Assembly (NCBI GenBank): GCA_029858245.1
Contig: JAOUFL010000016.1
Location: 1 to 17,494 of the forward strand
DNA: 17,494 bases
DNA from: Candidatus Zixiibacteriota bacterium
GTDB taxonomy: Bacteria > Zixibacteria > MSB-5A5 > RBG-16-43-9
Direction: 5' to 3'
Both the position numbers and the translations under genes were made by a program. Within the stretch, counting starts at the first letter, position 1. Every line of letters starts with the position of its first letter. Below, piece after piece: positions 7,527 through 14,518 of this stretch. The notes beneath the pieces were generated by a model. That model saw only the letters and a list, made by a program, of their open reading frames with translations. It ran no database searches and was not told where the DNA came from.

Positions 7527-7555
7527 TATATATGTTAGGGGAGTGATTTTGTCAA
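7527..7555 (-). promoter_or_regulatory. Sigma-70-type promoter of the carrier-protein/glycan operon
   Basis: On the minus strand TTGACA (7555-7550) is followed after exactly 17 bases by TATATA (7532-7527), a near-perfect housekeeping promoter. Transcription would start near 7520, leaving a leader of about 70 bases before ATG 7448. It is the only strong promoter seen for the eight-gene minus-strand run. Confidence 0.7.
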
Positions 7556-7572
7556 GATTTTTCAAATGGAGT

Positions 7573-7590
7573 GTAAACCTTTAGGTTTAC
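7573..7590. promoter_or_regulatory. Candidate operator: 18-bp perfect palindrome between divergent promoters
   Basis: GTAAACCT-TT-AGGTTTAC has 8-bp perfect arms. It lies 17 bases upstream of the minus-strand -35 box and 22 bases upstream of the possible plus-strand -35. That is the right place for a dimeric regulator controlling both directions. No regulator gene is in the window, so function is inference. Confidence 0.35.
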
Positions 7591-7612
7591 TAAAAAGAGA
7601 ACATTTTTTCTC

Positions 7613-7642
7613 TTGACTTACCCTTTTTGTTAATGCTAAATA
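7613..7642 (+). promoter_or_regulatory. Possible promoter for the PqqD-M50-HlyD gene
   Basis: TTGACT (7613-7618) followed after 18 bases by TAAATA (7637-7642) is a plausible but weak sigma-70 promoter for the plus-strand gene at 7764. The transcript would begin near 7650 and carry all three hairpins listed for 7655-7743 in its leader. Confidence 0.35.
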
Positions 7643-7654
7643 TATTAGACTTTC

Positions 7655-7743
7655 GTAGAGCGGGCACTTTGCCCGCAAATCAATTTGGGTTCGATGAATC
7701 GAACCCCTACAGAATATGTAAGGGCTTGATTTATCAAGCCCTT
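7655..7743. repeat. Array of three short palindromes, REP/MITE-like module
   Basis: Three hairpins follow each other. Arms are 7660-7666/7670-7676 (GCGGGCA, 3-base loop), 7687-7695/7698-7706 (GGGTTCGAT, 2-base loop) and 7720-7730/7733-7743 (AAGGGCTTGAT, 2-base loop). The outer GTAG (7655-7658) and CTAC (7707-7710) enclose the first two in a branched fold. Hairpins two and three differ at two stem positions, both compensated in the opposite arm. No open reading frame is present. The third hairpin ends in TTTT and could act as a weak attenuator for the downstream gene. Dispersed-repeat identity is inference. Confidence 0.6.
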
Positions 7744-7763
7744 TTGTGCTGAGGGGAAATTTT

Positions 7764-10079
7764 ATGGCTGGGGAATATCCGAAGTTCAGGGAAGATTTAA
7801 TAATAAGCCAGCAGGAATACGAGGGGAAAACCTACTACGTTATAAAAGACCCTCTTACCAATAAGTTCTTCCGTATAAAAGAGCCGGAGTATTTCATCAC
7901 CCGGAATCTGAACGGGCAAAAAACTAATCGGGAGATAATCGAGGAATTCGAGAAAAAATTCCAGATAAAATTAGATTCACCCGCCCTGGATAAATTCCTC
8001 CAGCAGTTGGAAAAATTTGGTTTCTTGGAAAGCGAGGCTTCCCAAAAGGAGCTTTCCAGGTTAAAATATAAAGCCGAGAAAGAGAAAACCCTTTTAAGGA
8101 AAATCCTCTTTTTAAAGATCAAGGCTTTCAATCCGGATAAATTTTTAGACAAGTTATTAAAAAAGTCAAAGTTTTTCTACAGCAAGGGATTTTTATACTT
8201 CTCCTTGTTTTTCATCTTCTTAGCTCTTATAGTTACCATCTCCAACTGGTCTGATTTAGGCTATAGTCTCAACAAATTATTTCATCTAACCACCATAGTC
8301 AAGCTCTGGCTGGCGATTTTCATTATTGCCTTAGTTCATGAGTTAGGACACGCTTTGACCTGTAAGTATTTCGGCGGAAAAGTTCACGAGATGGGGTTTC
8401 TGTTAATCTATTTCCAGCCCGCCTTTTTCACCAACGTCTCGGATGCCTGGCTTTTTAAAGAAAAAAAGAAAAAGCTTTTAGTCTCCTGGGCAGGGATTTA
8501 TATACATCTTTTCTTTTGGGCTTGTGCCACTCTTCTGTGGAGAATAACGGATTTGGAAACCCAGCTTAACTCATTCCTTTTTGTAATAATGATCGTCTCC
8601 GGTGTTTTGATTATCTTCAATTTCAATCCCCTGATCAAGCTCGACGGATACTATCTTTTATCAGACTGGCTGGAGATACCTAACTTAAGGAAAAAGGCTT
8701 TTGGATATTTAGGCTCTTGGTTCAAAAATAAAATCCTCAAGACTGGTGAGAAGGCAGCGGAGACCTCCACAAGAGAGAAAAAGATTTATCCGCTTTATGG
8801 TTCTCTATCTTTACTCTACTCCCTGGTACTAATTTTATATTTTTTCCTCAAGGCGGGGGATTTTTTAGTTTCCAGGTATCAGGGATATGGATTTGTCTTG
8901 TTTTTAGCCATTCTTTATATTATTTTTCAAAAGCCAGTTAAAATTATTCTTGCAGGAAGCTTTCATTTCTTCTTACTAAAGAAAGAAGGACTTATGAAGC
9001 CAAAAAGTATTCTTATATACGGTGGGCTAATAATCCTTTTTTTAATATTGATCTTTCTGGTTAAGTTAGATTTAAAGATTAGCCAGGAGTGCGAGTTCGC
9101 TGCCATGGAAAGCTACACAATTGTTGACAACCCGGGTGAGGGTTTTCTGGTAGAGGAGCTTTATCAGGAGGATAAGGAGGAGAAAAGGCAAGTTAATATC
9201 TTTAAGTTGAGCTCTACCTCGTATGGGAAGGTAAATCTGGAACCAGTGGTTAAGGAAGGTGAAACAGTTGAAAAGGGGCAGGTTATCGTTCAACTCCTTT
9301 CAACTCAATATACTACAGAACTGGAGGAAATCGAGGCTTCTATAAGAAAGGAAAAAGCTTATTTGGAATTGCTGGAAAAAGGAGCAAGACCAGAGGAAAT
9401 AGAACAAGCAAAAGAACTGGTGAGTAAGGCAGGAACCAAACTGCAGACCAATGAAAATGAGCTTAAAAGGTTAAGGGAGCTTCATATTCAGAACCTTATA
9501 TCTAAAGAGGAGTTAGAGAAAAAGGAGTCTGAACATTCAGTTCTTGTTTCCGAACTCAGTATTGCGCGTAACAATCTTGAAATACTAAAGAAAGGCGCAA
9601 AGGAAGAAGAAAAAGATATGTCTAAAGCAGAAATTAACCGGCTGGAGGCGAGAGCAAAATTCTATAAAGGACAGGTTTCCGCTTCAGATTTAAAAGCTCC
9701 CATATCTGGAATAGTTACCTCTGTTCAACCAGCAGGAAACCTTATAAATATTGCCAATTATGATACCATGAGAGCGGTTATTCCCTTATCAGAGAAAGAC
9801 TTAGACGTGATCACCTTGGGGCAAAAAGTTAAAGTTAAAGTAAGAAGTTTTCCACTTGAGACTTATTATGGCAAAGTAACCCGAATTGCGCACCAGGGAG
9901 AAAAATATAAATCACGTCAGGTATTTTTCGTTACAAGTAAAATAGCCAATCCAAATCTTATTTTAAAACCAGGTATGACGGGTCAGGCTAAAATTTACTG
10001 TGGGAAAAAAAACATTGCTTACCTGTTGCTGCGAAGGATAATTCGCTGGGTAAGGGTTGAAGTCTGGTCCTGGGTATGA
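7764..10079 (+). CDS. PqqD-like / M50 site-2-type metalloprotease / HlyD adaptor fusion protein
   Basis: A 771-residue inner-membrane protein. The frame opens at GTG 7746, but ATG 7764 has GAGGGG 7 bases upstream and is chosen. Residues 1-95 look like a PqqD-type winged helix (binding pattern FFRIKEPEYFITRNLNGQKTNREI). Residues 140-440 hold several membrane segments with the zinc motif HELGH (192-196) and the third-ligand block NPLIKLDGYYLLSD (288-301) of M50 peptidases. Residues from about 460 onward form a membrane-fusion-protein half: a lipoyl-like block VVKEGETVEKGQVIVQLLS, a Glu/Lys-rich coiled-coil hairpin, KAPISGIVTSV, then a beta-barrel. Such fusions are known near peptide (RiPP or bacteriocin) export and maturation loci; PqqD domains bind leader peptides. 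No ABC transporter or radical-SAM enzyme is visible here, so a peptide-processing or secretion role is inference. The domain assignment is firm. Confidence 0.88.
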   Translation: MAGEYPKFREDLIISQQEYEGKTYYVIKDPLTNKFFRIKEPEYFITRNLNGQKTNREIIEEFEKKFQIKLDSPALDKFLQQLEKFGFLESEASQKELSRLKYKAEKEKTLLRKILFLKIKAFNPDKFLDKLLKKSKFFYSKGFLYFSLFFIFLALIVTISNWSDLGYSLNKLFHLTTIVKLWLAIFIIALVHELGHALTCKYFGGKVHEMGFLLIYFQPAFFTNVSDAWLFKEKKKKLLVSWAGIYIHLFFWACATLLWRITDLETQLNSFLFVIMIVSGVLIIFNFNPLIKLDGYYLLSDWLEIPNLRKKAFGYLGSWFKNKILKTGEKAAETSTREKKIYPLYGSLSLLYSLVLILYFFLKAGDFLVSRYQGYGFVLFLAILYIIFQKPVKIILAGSFHFFLLKKEGLMKPKSILIYGGLIILFLILIFLVKLDLKISQECEFAAMESYTIVDNPGEGFLVEELYQEDKEEKRQVNIFKLSSTSYGKVNLEPVVKEGETVEKGQVIVQLLSTQYTTELEEIEASIRKEKAYLELLEKGARPEEIEQAKELVSKAGTKLQTNENELKRLRELHIQNLISKEELEKKESEHSVLVSELSIARNNLEILKKGAKEEEKDMSKAEINRLEARAKFYKGQVSASDLKAPISGIVTSVQPAGNLINIANYDTMRAVIPLSEKDLDVITLGQKVKVKVRSFPLETYYGKVTRIAHQGEKYKSRQVFFVTSKIANPNLILKPGMTGQAKIYCGKKNIAYLLLRRIIRWVRVEVWSWV

Positions 10080-10098
10080 AATTATTTTTAAAAAGTTC

Positions 10099-10126
10099 TT
10101 GACAAAAAAAGCCCCCCCTGTATATT
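10099..10126 (+). promoter_or_regulatory. Promoter of the lipoprotein gene with homopolymer spacer
   Basis: TTGACA (10099-10104) and TATATT (10121-10126) are separated by 16 bases. The spacer contains runs of seven A (10104-10110, sharing the last A of the -35 box) and seven C (10112-10118). The start would be near 10133, giving a leader of almost 200 bases before the lipoprotein start. Confidence 0.65.
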
Positions 10127-10329
10127 AAGAAATCTTTTAAGGAGTTAAAAAAGTTAGACAATCCCACGATTGTAAATAAAATCAAAAAATGTTTAAATTT
10201 ATTTATAAATTTGAGATAATTTTTAACAGCCTTAATCGGTCACCGCCTGTAGAAACCAGTAATCAGGGATTTGGTTATGTTTTCAAAAGAGGAATTTAAA
10301 ATATATTAACTCAGAAAGGATTAATGATA

Positions 10330-10887
10330 ATGATAAATAAAAGATTTTTTGAGATAAGTTTGCTTTTCATCTTGAGTATAGTTCTATTAAGCTCGTGTGC
10401 CAAACCTCCGGAGCAGGAAATGCAGGCAGCCAGGGAAGCAGTTGAAAATGCAGCCAGCGCGGAAGCAGACCTCTATGCATCTGACCTATACAACATGGTG
10501 CAGGATTCCTTAAGTCAGGCGGAAACTTTTATCGCTGAAAAAAAATATGCTGACGCAAGAAGGTTAGCATTGTTTGCCAAGAGCTTTGCCGATTCAGCAG
10601 CAGCCATGGCCGGGATTAACAAGGAACAGATGAAAACCTCTGCCGAAAGTATTATAGCAGATGCCTCCACAAAGCTTGAGGCTTTGAAAAAAGCCAAAAT
10701 CCCCTCCTCGATGAGAACGAAGATAAACAACGAGATCAAGGTTTTTGAAGAAACCTTGCTTGGAGCCAAGAATGATTTTGAGGCGGGTAATTATAAAGAT
10801 GCATTTGATAAGGCAAGTGATGTAGTTAGCAGGGTGGAAGAGGCTAAAAAAGAGATTGTAAAGGGAACAGGAGTTGTTGGGTCATAG
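10330..10887 (+). CDS. Alanine-rich DUF4398-like lipoprotein
   Basis: A 185-residue predicted lipoprotein. Two in-frame ATGs occur (10324, 10330); the second is preferred because AAAGGA (10315-10320) is 9 bases from it but only 3 from the first. The signal peptide is a hydrophobic stretch ending in the lipobox LLSSC, with Cys23 as the lipidated residue. The mature part is almost all helix: Ala-rich repeats with the pattern ADLYASDLYNMVQDSLSQAE, then EKKYADARRLALFAKSFADSAAA, and a second similar helical hairpin with FEAGNYKDAFDKASDV. The A-x-x-YA-x-x-L and Y-x-x-AR-x-LA pattern is that of DUF4398, found in outer-membrane-associated lipoproteins of unknown role. It is followed 18 bases later by a Lys/Cys microprotein and then a terminator, so both probably form one transcript. 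Molecular function unknown. Confidence 0.82.
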   Translation: MINKRFFEISLLFILSIVLLSSCAKPPEQEMQAAREAVENAASAEADLYASDLYNMVQDSLSQAETFIAEKKYADARRLALFAKSFADSAAAMAGINKEQMKTSAESIIADASTKLEALKKAKIPSSMRTKINNEIKVFEETLLGAKNDFEAGNYKDAFDKASDVVSRVEEAKKEIVKGTGVVGS

Positions 10888-10905
10888 ATCCAGGGAGGCG
10901 AGAAG

Positions 10906-10968
10906 ATGCCCTGTAAAACAAAGAAAAGTTGTGGCAAGACCAAGAAGCCTGCTAAGCCGAAGAAGTAA
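10906..10968 (+). CDS. 20-residue Lys/Pro/Cys microprotein
   Basis: A short frame beginning MPCKTKKSCG and continuing with Lys/Pro-rich residues, 20 amino acids in all. About half are Lys, with Cys at 3 and 9, predicted pI very high. Evidence that it is real: a strong GGGAGG ribosome binding site 8 bases before ATG; placement between a lipoprotein gene and an intrinsic terminator on the same strand; and no competing gene. It could bind nucleic acid or a metal through its Cys pair, or be a secreted peptide handled by the nearby M50-HlyD protein; both are speculation. I do not recognise a named family. Confidence 0.5.
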   Translation: MPCKTKKSCGKTKKPAKPKK

Positions 10969-11001
10969 ATAATTTTTTTACCAGTCACAGGTTTTTGAAG
11001 A

Positions 11002-11037
11002 AATCAGTCCCCGCCTGAGGCGGGGCTGATTTTTTTT
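11002..11037 (+). terminator. Intrinsic terminator after lipoprotein/microprotein
   Basis: AATCAG-T-CCCCGCC, loop TGA, GGCGGGG-CTGATT form a GC-rich stem with one bulged T, followed by a run of T to 11037. This is a classical rho-independent terminator closing the lipoprotein transcript and insulating the polyamine operon. Confidence 0.9.
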
Positions 11038-11058
11038 ATCCAGAATGAAATTTTATTA

Positions 11059-11086
11059 TTGCATTTTAGATTTCGATTTCTAATAT
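11059..11086 (+). promoter_or_regulatory. Possible promoter of the polyamine operon
   Basis: TTGCAT (11059-11064) and TAATAT (11081-11086) lie 16 bases apart, between the terminator and the first polyamine gene. The -35 match is poor, so this is tentative, but a promoter is needed here because the preceding transcript is terminated. Confidence 0.3.
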
Positions 11087-11120
11087 TTAAAATCCACTTA
11101 TAGCTTAGAGGAGGTGGAAG

Positions 11121-11708
11121 ATGGTTATAGTTCCCAAAGAAGTTTTTTTGACCAAGGGAGTAGGCAGACACACGGAAAAGCTTTCCAGCTTTGAGCTGTC
11201 TTTGAGAAATGCGGGAATAGCTCGATTCAACATTGTAAGCGTATCATCCATATTCCCGCCGGAATGTAAACTGATAACCAGAGCTCAGGGACTCAGAAAA
11301 CTGCAGGATGGACAGATAATCTTCTGTGTTATGAGCCGCAATTCGACCAATGAGCCCAACCGTCTTGTATCTGCCTCAGTAGGCTTAGCTATTCCCAAGG
11401 AGAAAAAATATTACGGGTTTCTTTCCGAGCACTCCGCTTTTGGCCAGACTGAGAAAAAAGCCGGGGATTACGCAGAGGATTTAGCTGCTTCCATGCTGGC
11501 TACTACCCTGGGCCTGGATTTCGATATCGACAAAAACTATGACCAGAGAAAGGCAATCTGGAAGATATCCGGCAAGATAGTTCGCACGGTCAATGTGACC
11601 CAGTCAGCCGAAGGGGACAAGAACGGTCTTTGGACTACGGTTCTGGCTGCAGCCGTCTTCATCACCCAGCCCGACTTCAGTTCTAAAGCGTCTGAGCAGA
11701 AAAAATAG
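11121..11708 (+). CDS. pdaD: Pyruvoyl-dependent arginine decarboxylase
   Basis: A 195-residue proenzyme of the PvlArgDC family, which decarboxylates arginine to agmatine. The self-cleavage site is the Ser42-Ser43 pair in NIVSVSSIFPPECK; cleavage turns Ser43 into the pyruvoyl cofactor and yields small beta and larger alpha chains that assemble as trimers. The conserved acidic residue Glu103 in GFLSEHSAFGQ fits the catalytic Glu. Length is somewhat above the roughly 165 residues of archaeal enzymes because of an extended C-terminus. A strong GGAGGT site 5 bases upstream fixes the ATG. It heads a four-gene plus-strand run with a deoxyhypusine-synthase-like enzyme and agmatinase, and the arginine-to-putrescine logic confirms the assignment. 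Confidence 0.93.
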   Translation: MVIVPKEVFLTKGVGRHTEKLSSFELSLRNAGIARFNIVSVSSIFPPECKLITRAQGLRKLQDGQIIFCVMSRNSTNEPNRLVSASVGLAIPKEKKYYGFLSEHSAFGQTEKKAGDYAEDLAASMLATTLGLDFDIDKNYDQRKAIWKISGKIVRTVNVTQSAEGDKNGLWTTVLAAAVFITQPDFSSKASEQKK

Positions 11709-11750
11709 CTTTATATTCAGTTCAGGCTAAAGCAAAGGAGGAAATTCGAG

Positions 11751-12782
11751 ATGAACAAATTATTAAAGAATCCCACCCTTCCCTTAGAGATAGAGAAAGT
11801 GAAGAATACTGCCCAGCTTCTGGAAAATATGAGCGGAATCTCTTTTCAGGGAAGAAATCTCTCTACTGCTCTGAGCATCTGGAAAGAGATGCTTAAGAGA
11901 AATATGGTGATATTCTTTGGCCTGGCTGGTGCGATGATCCCTGGTGGCTTAAGGCAGGTAATAGTATACCTTATAAAAAACAGAATGATAGATTGTCTGG
12001 TCTCAACTGGAGCCAACCTTTTTCACGATCTGCATGAGAGTCTGGGAAGGTATCATTTCATAGGGGATCACAAGGTAGATGACCTGAAGTTGAAGAAAGC
12101 AGGGATTGACCGGATATATGATACCTATGCTGTAGAGAATGAATTCAGGCAAACGGATGAATTCATCAAGGAATTTGCCCTTTCTCTTGATCTTGAGAGA
12201 AGTTATACTACCCGGGAGTTCTTCCACTCCTTGGGAAAAAAGCTATCCAGAATAAAGAAAGAGGAAGGGGTGATAAGTTCTGCCTATAGAGCTGGAGTTC
12301 CCATCTTCTGCCCAGCCATTGGTGATTCCTCTTATGGGATTGCTTTAGTGGAGCTGGCTAAGGATACAGACAAGATGTTCCAGTTTGATGTGATAGGGGA
12401 TGCTCTGGAGATATCAAACCTACCTTTCTGGGCAAAGGCAACCGGGGTAATCTACATAGGAGGAGGGACTCCAAAGAATTTCATCCAGCAGGCAGAGGTA
12501 ATTGCATCTCTCCAGAGGAAAAGCAAAAGTCACGGACATAACTATGCTATTCAAATAGTGGTTGATGCTCCTCACTGGGGAGGGCTTTCCGGATGCACTT
12601 TCTCAGAGGCACAATCCTGGGGAAAGATTCATCCTAAAGCCAGAATGGTCACGGTCAACTCAGATGCCACAATTGCGCTTCCCTTTTTAGTAAGCGCTTT
12701 ATCCCAGGGCTCCAAGAACTTAATTCGGAAAAGGAAAAAGCCAGAATTTCAATTCGGAAAAGAGCTTTTAATGAAAAGGTGA
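11751..12782 (+). CDS. speY: Deoxyhypusine-synthase-like enzyme, probable homospermidine synthase
   Basis: A 343-residue member of the deoxyhypusine synthase family, NAD-dependent. The catalytic Lys that forms the imine with the butylamine group is present as Lys292 in SWGKI. NAD-binding blocks include STGANLFHD (85-93), VIGDALE and IGGGTPKNF (236-244). Eukaryotic enzymes read KHH at the last block, where His takes part in deoxyhypusine formation; here it is PKNF, as in bacterial homologues. Bacteria lack eIF5A, and a cyanobacterial homologue (SpeY) is known to make homospermidine from putrescine. Being sandwiched between arginine decarboxylase and agmatinase supports that role. AAAGGAGG lies upstream of the ATG. 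The alternative is transfer to another amine acceptor; the polyamine product is inferred from context. Confidence 0.85.
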   Translation: MNKLLKNPTLPLEIEKVKNTAQLLENMSGISFQGRNLSTALSIWKEMLKRNMVIFFGLAGAMIPGGLRQVIVYLIKNRMIDCLVSTGANLFHDLHESLGRYHFIGDHKVDDLKLKKAGIDRIYDTYAVENEFRQTDEFIKEFALSLDLERSYTTREFFHSLGKKLSRIKKEEGVISSAYRAGVPIFCPAIGDSSYGIALVELAKDTDKMFQFDVIGDALEISNLPFWAKATGVIYIGGGTPKNFIQQAEVIASLQRKSKSHGHNYAIQIVVDAPHWGGLSGCTFSEAQSWGKIHPKARMVTVNSDATIALPFLVSALSQGSKNLIRKRKKPEFQFGKELLMKR

Positions 12783-12786
12783 GAAC

Positions 12787-13680
12787 TTGTTAGACAAGAG
12801 ATTTTTTCTACCTCATAATTTCTTAGGAATCACTCGAAGATATTCAGAATATAGAAAATCAAAATTCGTAATATTGCCTGTTCCCTATGAGCAAACCACC
12901 AGTTACAAAACAGGCACTAAAGAAGGACCACAGGTGATTATTACTGCCTCAAAACAGGTAGAATTATACGATGAGGAGATCGGAAAGGAATCGTACAAAA
13001 TAGGTATCTGCACCCTGGATGATCTTGAGCCGGCAGCAAAGAGTCCCGAGCAAATGATTGAAAGAATCTATGAGGTGGGTAGAAAACTGGTTAAGGATAA
13101 GAAGCGTGTGGTTATGCTAGGTGGGGAACACACGATCTCCATAGGGATGATAAAAGCATACAAGCAAAGATATAAAGACCTTTCGGTTCTACAATTAGAT
13201 GCTCACGCTGATCTGAGAGATAGTTTTCAAGGAAGCAAGTTCAGCCACGCCTGCACTATGAGAAGGGTGAGAGAAATAGCACCTGCTGTTCAAGTTGGGA
13301 TAAGAAATGTAAGCCTGGATGAACATAACTGGATTAAAAGAAAAAGACTTAAGCTTCACTTTGCTCATAAAAGGGGAGCTAATTGGACTGATAAAGTTTT
13401 AAGCTCACTTTCCCAGAACGTTTATCTCACCCTGGATTTAGATTGCCTTGATCCCTCGATTATGCCCTCAGTAGGAACTCCGGAGCCAGGGGGATTCTTA
13501 TGGTATGAGACTTTAGACTTTCTAAAAACTATATGCTCGAGGAAAAATATTGTAGGTTTTGATATAGTGGAGCTCTGTCCCCAGCCGGGGAATATAGCCC
13601 CTGATTTTCTGGCGGCTAAATTAATTTACAAAATTATCGGTTATGTCGCATACGGAAATAAAACAAAGAAAAAAATCTGA
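12787..13680 (+). CDS. speB: Agmatinase (ureohydrolase)
   Basis: A 297-residue arginase/agmatinase-family enzyme that hydrolyses agmatine to putrescine and urea with two Mn ions. Metal-binding motifs are complete: GGEHT (112-116), DAHAD (138-142) followed by SHA (153-155), and DLDCLDP (217-223) with the trailing SVGTPEPGG. The start is TTG at 12787, 4 bases after the preceding stop and preceded by GGTGAG; no ATG fits without losing conserved residues, so translation is probably coupled to the SpeY-like gene. It completes a decarboxylase/agmatinase route to putrescine. Guanidinobutyrase or formiminoglutamase activity is less likely given the adjacent arginine decarboxylase. Confidence 0.92.
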   Translation: MLDKRFFLPHNFLGITRRYSEYRKSKFVILPVPYEQTTSYKTGTKEGPQVIITASKQVELYDEEIGKESYKIGICTLDDLEPAAKSPEQMIERIYEVGRKLVKDKKRVVMLGGEHTISIGMIKAYKQRYKDLSVLQLDAHADLRDSFQGSKFSHACTMRRVREIAPAVQVGIRNVSLDEHNWIKRKRLKLHFAHKRGANWTDKVLSSLSQNVYLTLDLDCLDPSIMPSVGTPEPGGFLWYETLDFLKTICSRKNIVGFDIVELCPQPGNIAPDFLAAKLIYKIIGYVAYGNKTKKKI

Positions 13681-13701
13681 GGGGGTATAAAAAGTACTAA
13701 T

Positions 13702-14439
13702 ATGAGATGGTGGGAGAATTTTTTTGATGAATACTATCCGGAGGTTTATGCTAACCTGGAAACATTAACCTCAAAAGAGATAGATGGGGTGGTAAAAATT
13801 CTGGGAGTTAAGCCCAGAAATAGAATTCTGGATCTATGCTGTGGCTATGGCAGACACTCACATGAGCTGGCCCGGAGAGGATACAAAGTCACCGGATATG
13901 ACCTATCCTCCTTTTTTATACAAAGAGCTAAAAGAGAAGCTGAATCACTGAAGATAAAGGTAAAGTTCGTTCAAGGAGATATGAGGGAACTTCCCTTTAA
14001 ATCTGAATTCAATTCAGTCATAAATATGTTTACCTCTTTTGGTTATTTTCAGAGTGAAAGAGACAATTTAAAGGTTTTAAAGGGGATAAATGCCGCTTTA
14101 AGACCAAAGGGGTTATTTCTTCTGGATACTATCAATCGAGAGCTTATTCTGAAAGACTTCCAGATGAGAAGATGGGTTCAAAGGAAAAATTTTTGGATGT
14201 TAGAGGATTCCCTATTCGATCCTTTTACCAGCCGCCAGGAAACGACTCGCACGCTTCTTTTTGAAAATCAGCCTAGAAGAGAATACTTTTTTTCCTTACG
14301 TCTTTACACCCTCACGGAGATGCTCTCTAACTTAAAAAACACTGGTTTTATAATAGAGCAGGTTTTAGGGGATTTCGATTTGAACGAATACTCGACCAAT
14401 AGCCCACGTATGATAATCTTAGCCCGGAAGAAAAGATAA
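13702..14439 (+). CDS. Class I SAM-dependent methyltransferase
   Basis: A 245-residue Rossmann-type methyltransferase. Motif I is ILDLCCGYGRHS (42-53), the acidic residue after strand 2 is in VTGYDLSS, the motif II region is FVQGDMRELPF, and motif IV-like text is NSVINMFTSFGYF. The N-terminus MRWWENFFDEYYPEVY is aromatic-rich and may cap the substrate pocket. It follows speB by 21 bases with only a distant GGGGG element, so it is likely in the same transcript. Its substrate is not evident; a small-molecule methyltransferase is suggested by size and lack of an extra RNA- or protein-binding domain. Whether it methylates a polyamine is speculation based only on position. Confidence 0.85.
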   Translation: MRWWENFFDEYYPEVYANLETLTSKEIDGVVKILGVKPRNRILDLCCGYGRHSHELARRGYKVTGYDLSSFFIQRAKREAESLKIKVKFVQGDMRELPFKSEFNSVINMFTSFGYFQSERDNLKVLKGINAALRPKGLFLLDTINRELILKDFQMRRWVQRKNFWMLEDSLFDPFTSRQETTRTLLFENQPRREYFFSLRLYTLTEMLSNLKNTGFIIEQVLGDFDLNEYSTNSPRMIILARKKR

Positions 14440-14518
14440 GACGATATATCTTTCCAAATTTTTAACCAGAATTAACGTTTTTTAATTAATAGATTTTTAA
14501 TGGGAGAGCTTTTGTGAT

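Noticed and set aside
7655..7743. CRISPR array
   Set aside because: The repeated units are palindromes of different sequence with 10-13-base gaps, no constant direct repeat, and no cas genes are present.
7720..7746. Intrinsic terminator for plus-strand transcription
   Set aside because: The stem is strong but only four T follow, and no plus-strand gene precedes it; it fits the palindrome array better. Attenuation remains possible.
10229..10290. Cyclic di-GMP or other known riboswitch in the lipoprotein leader
   Set aside because: The sequence lacks the conserved core of the classes I can recall; only short complementary segments are present.
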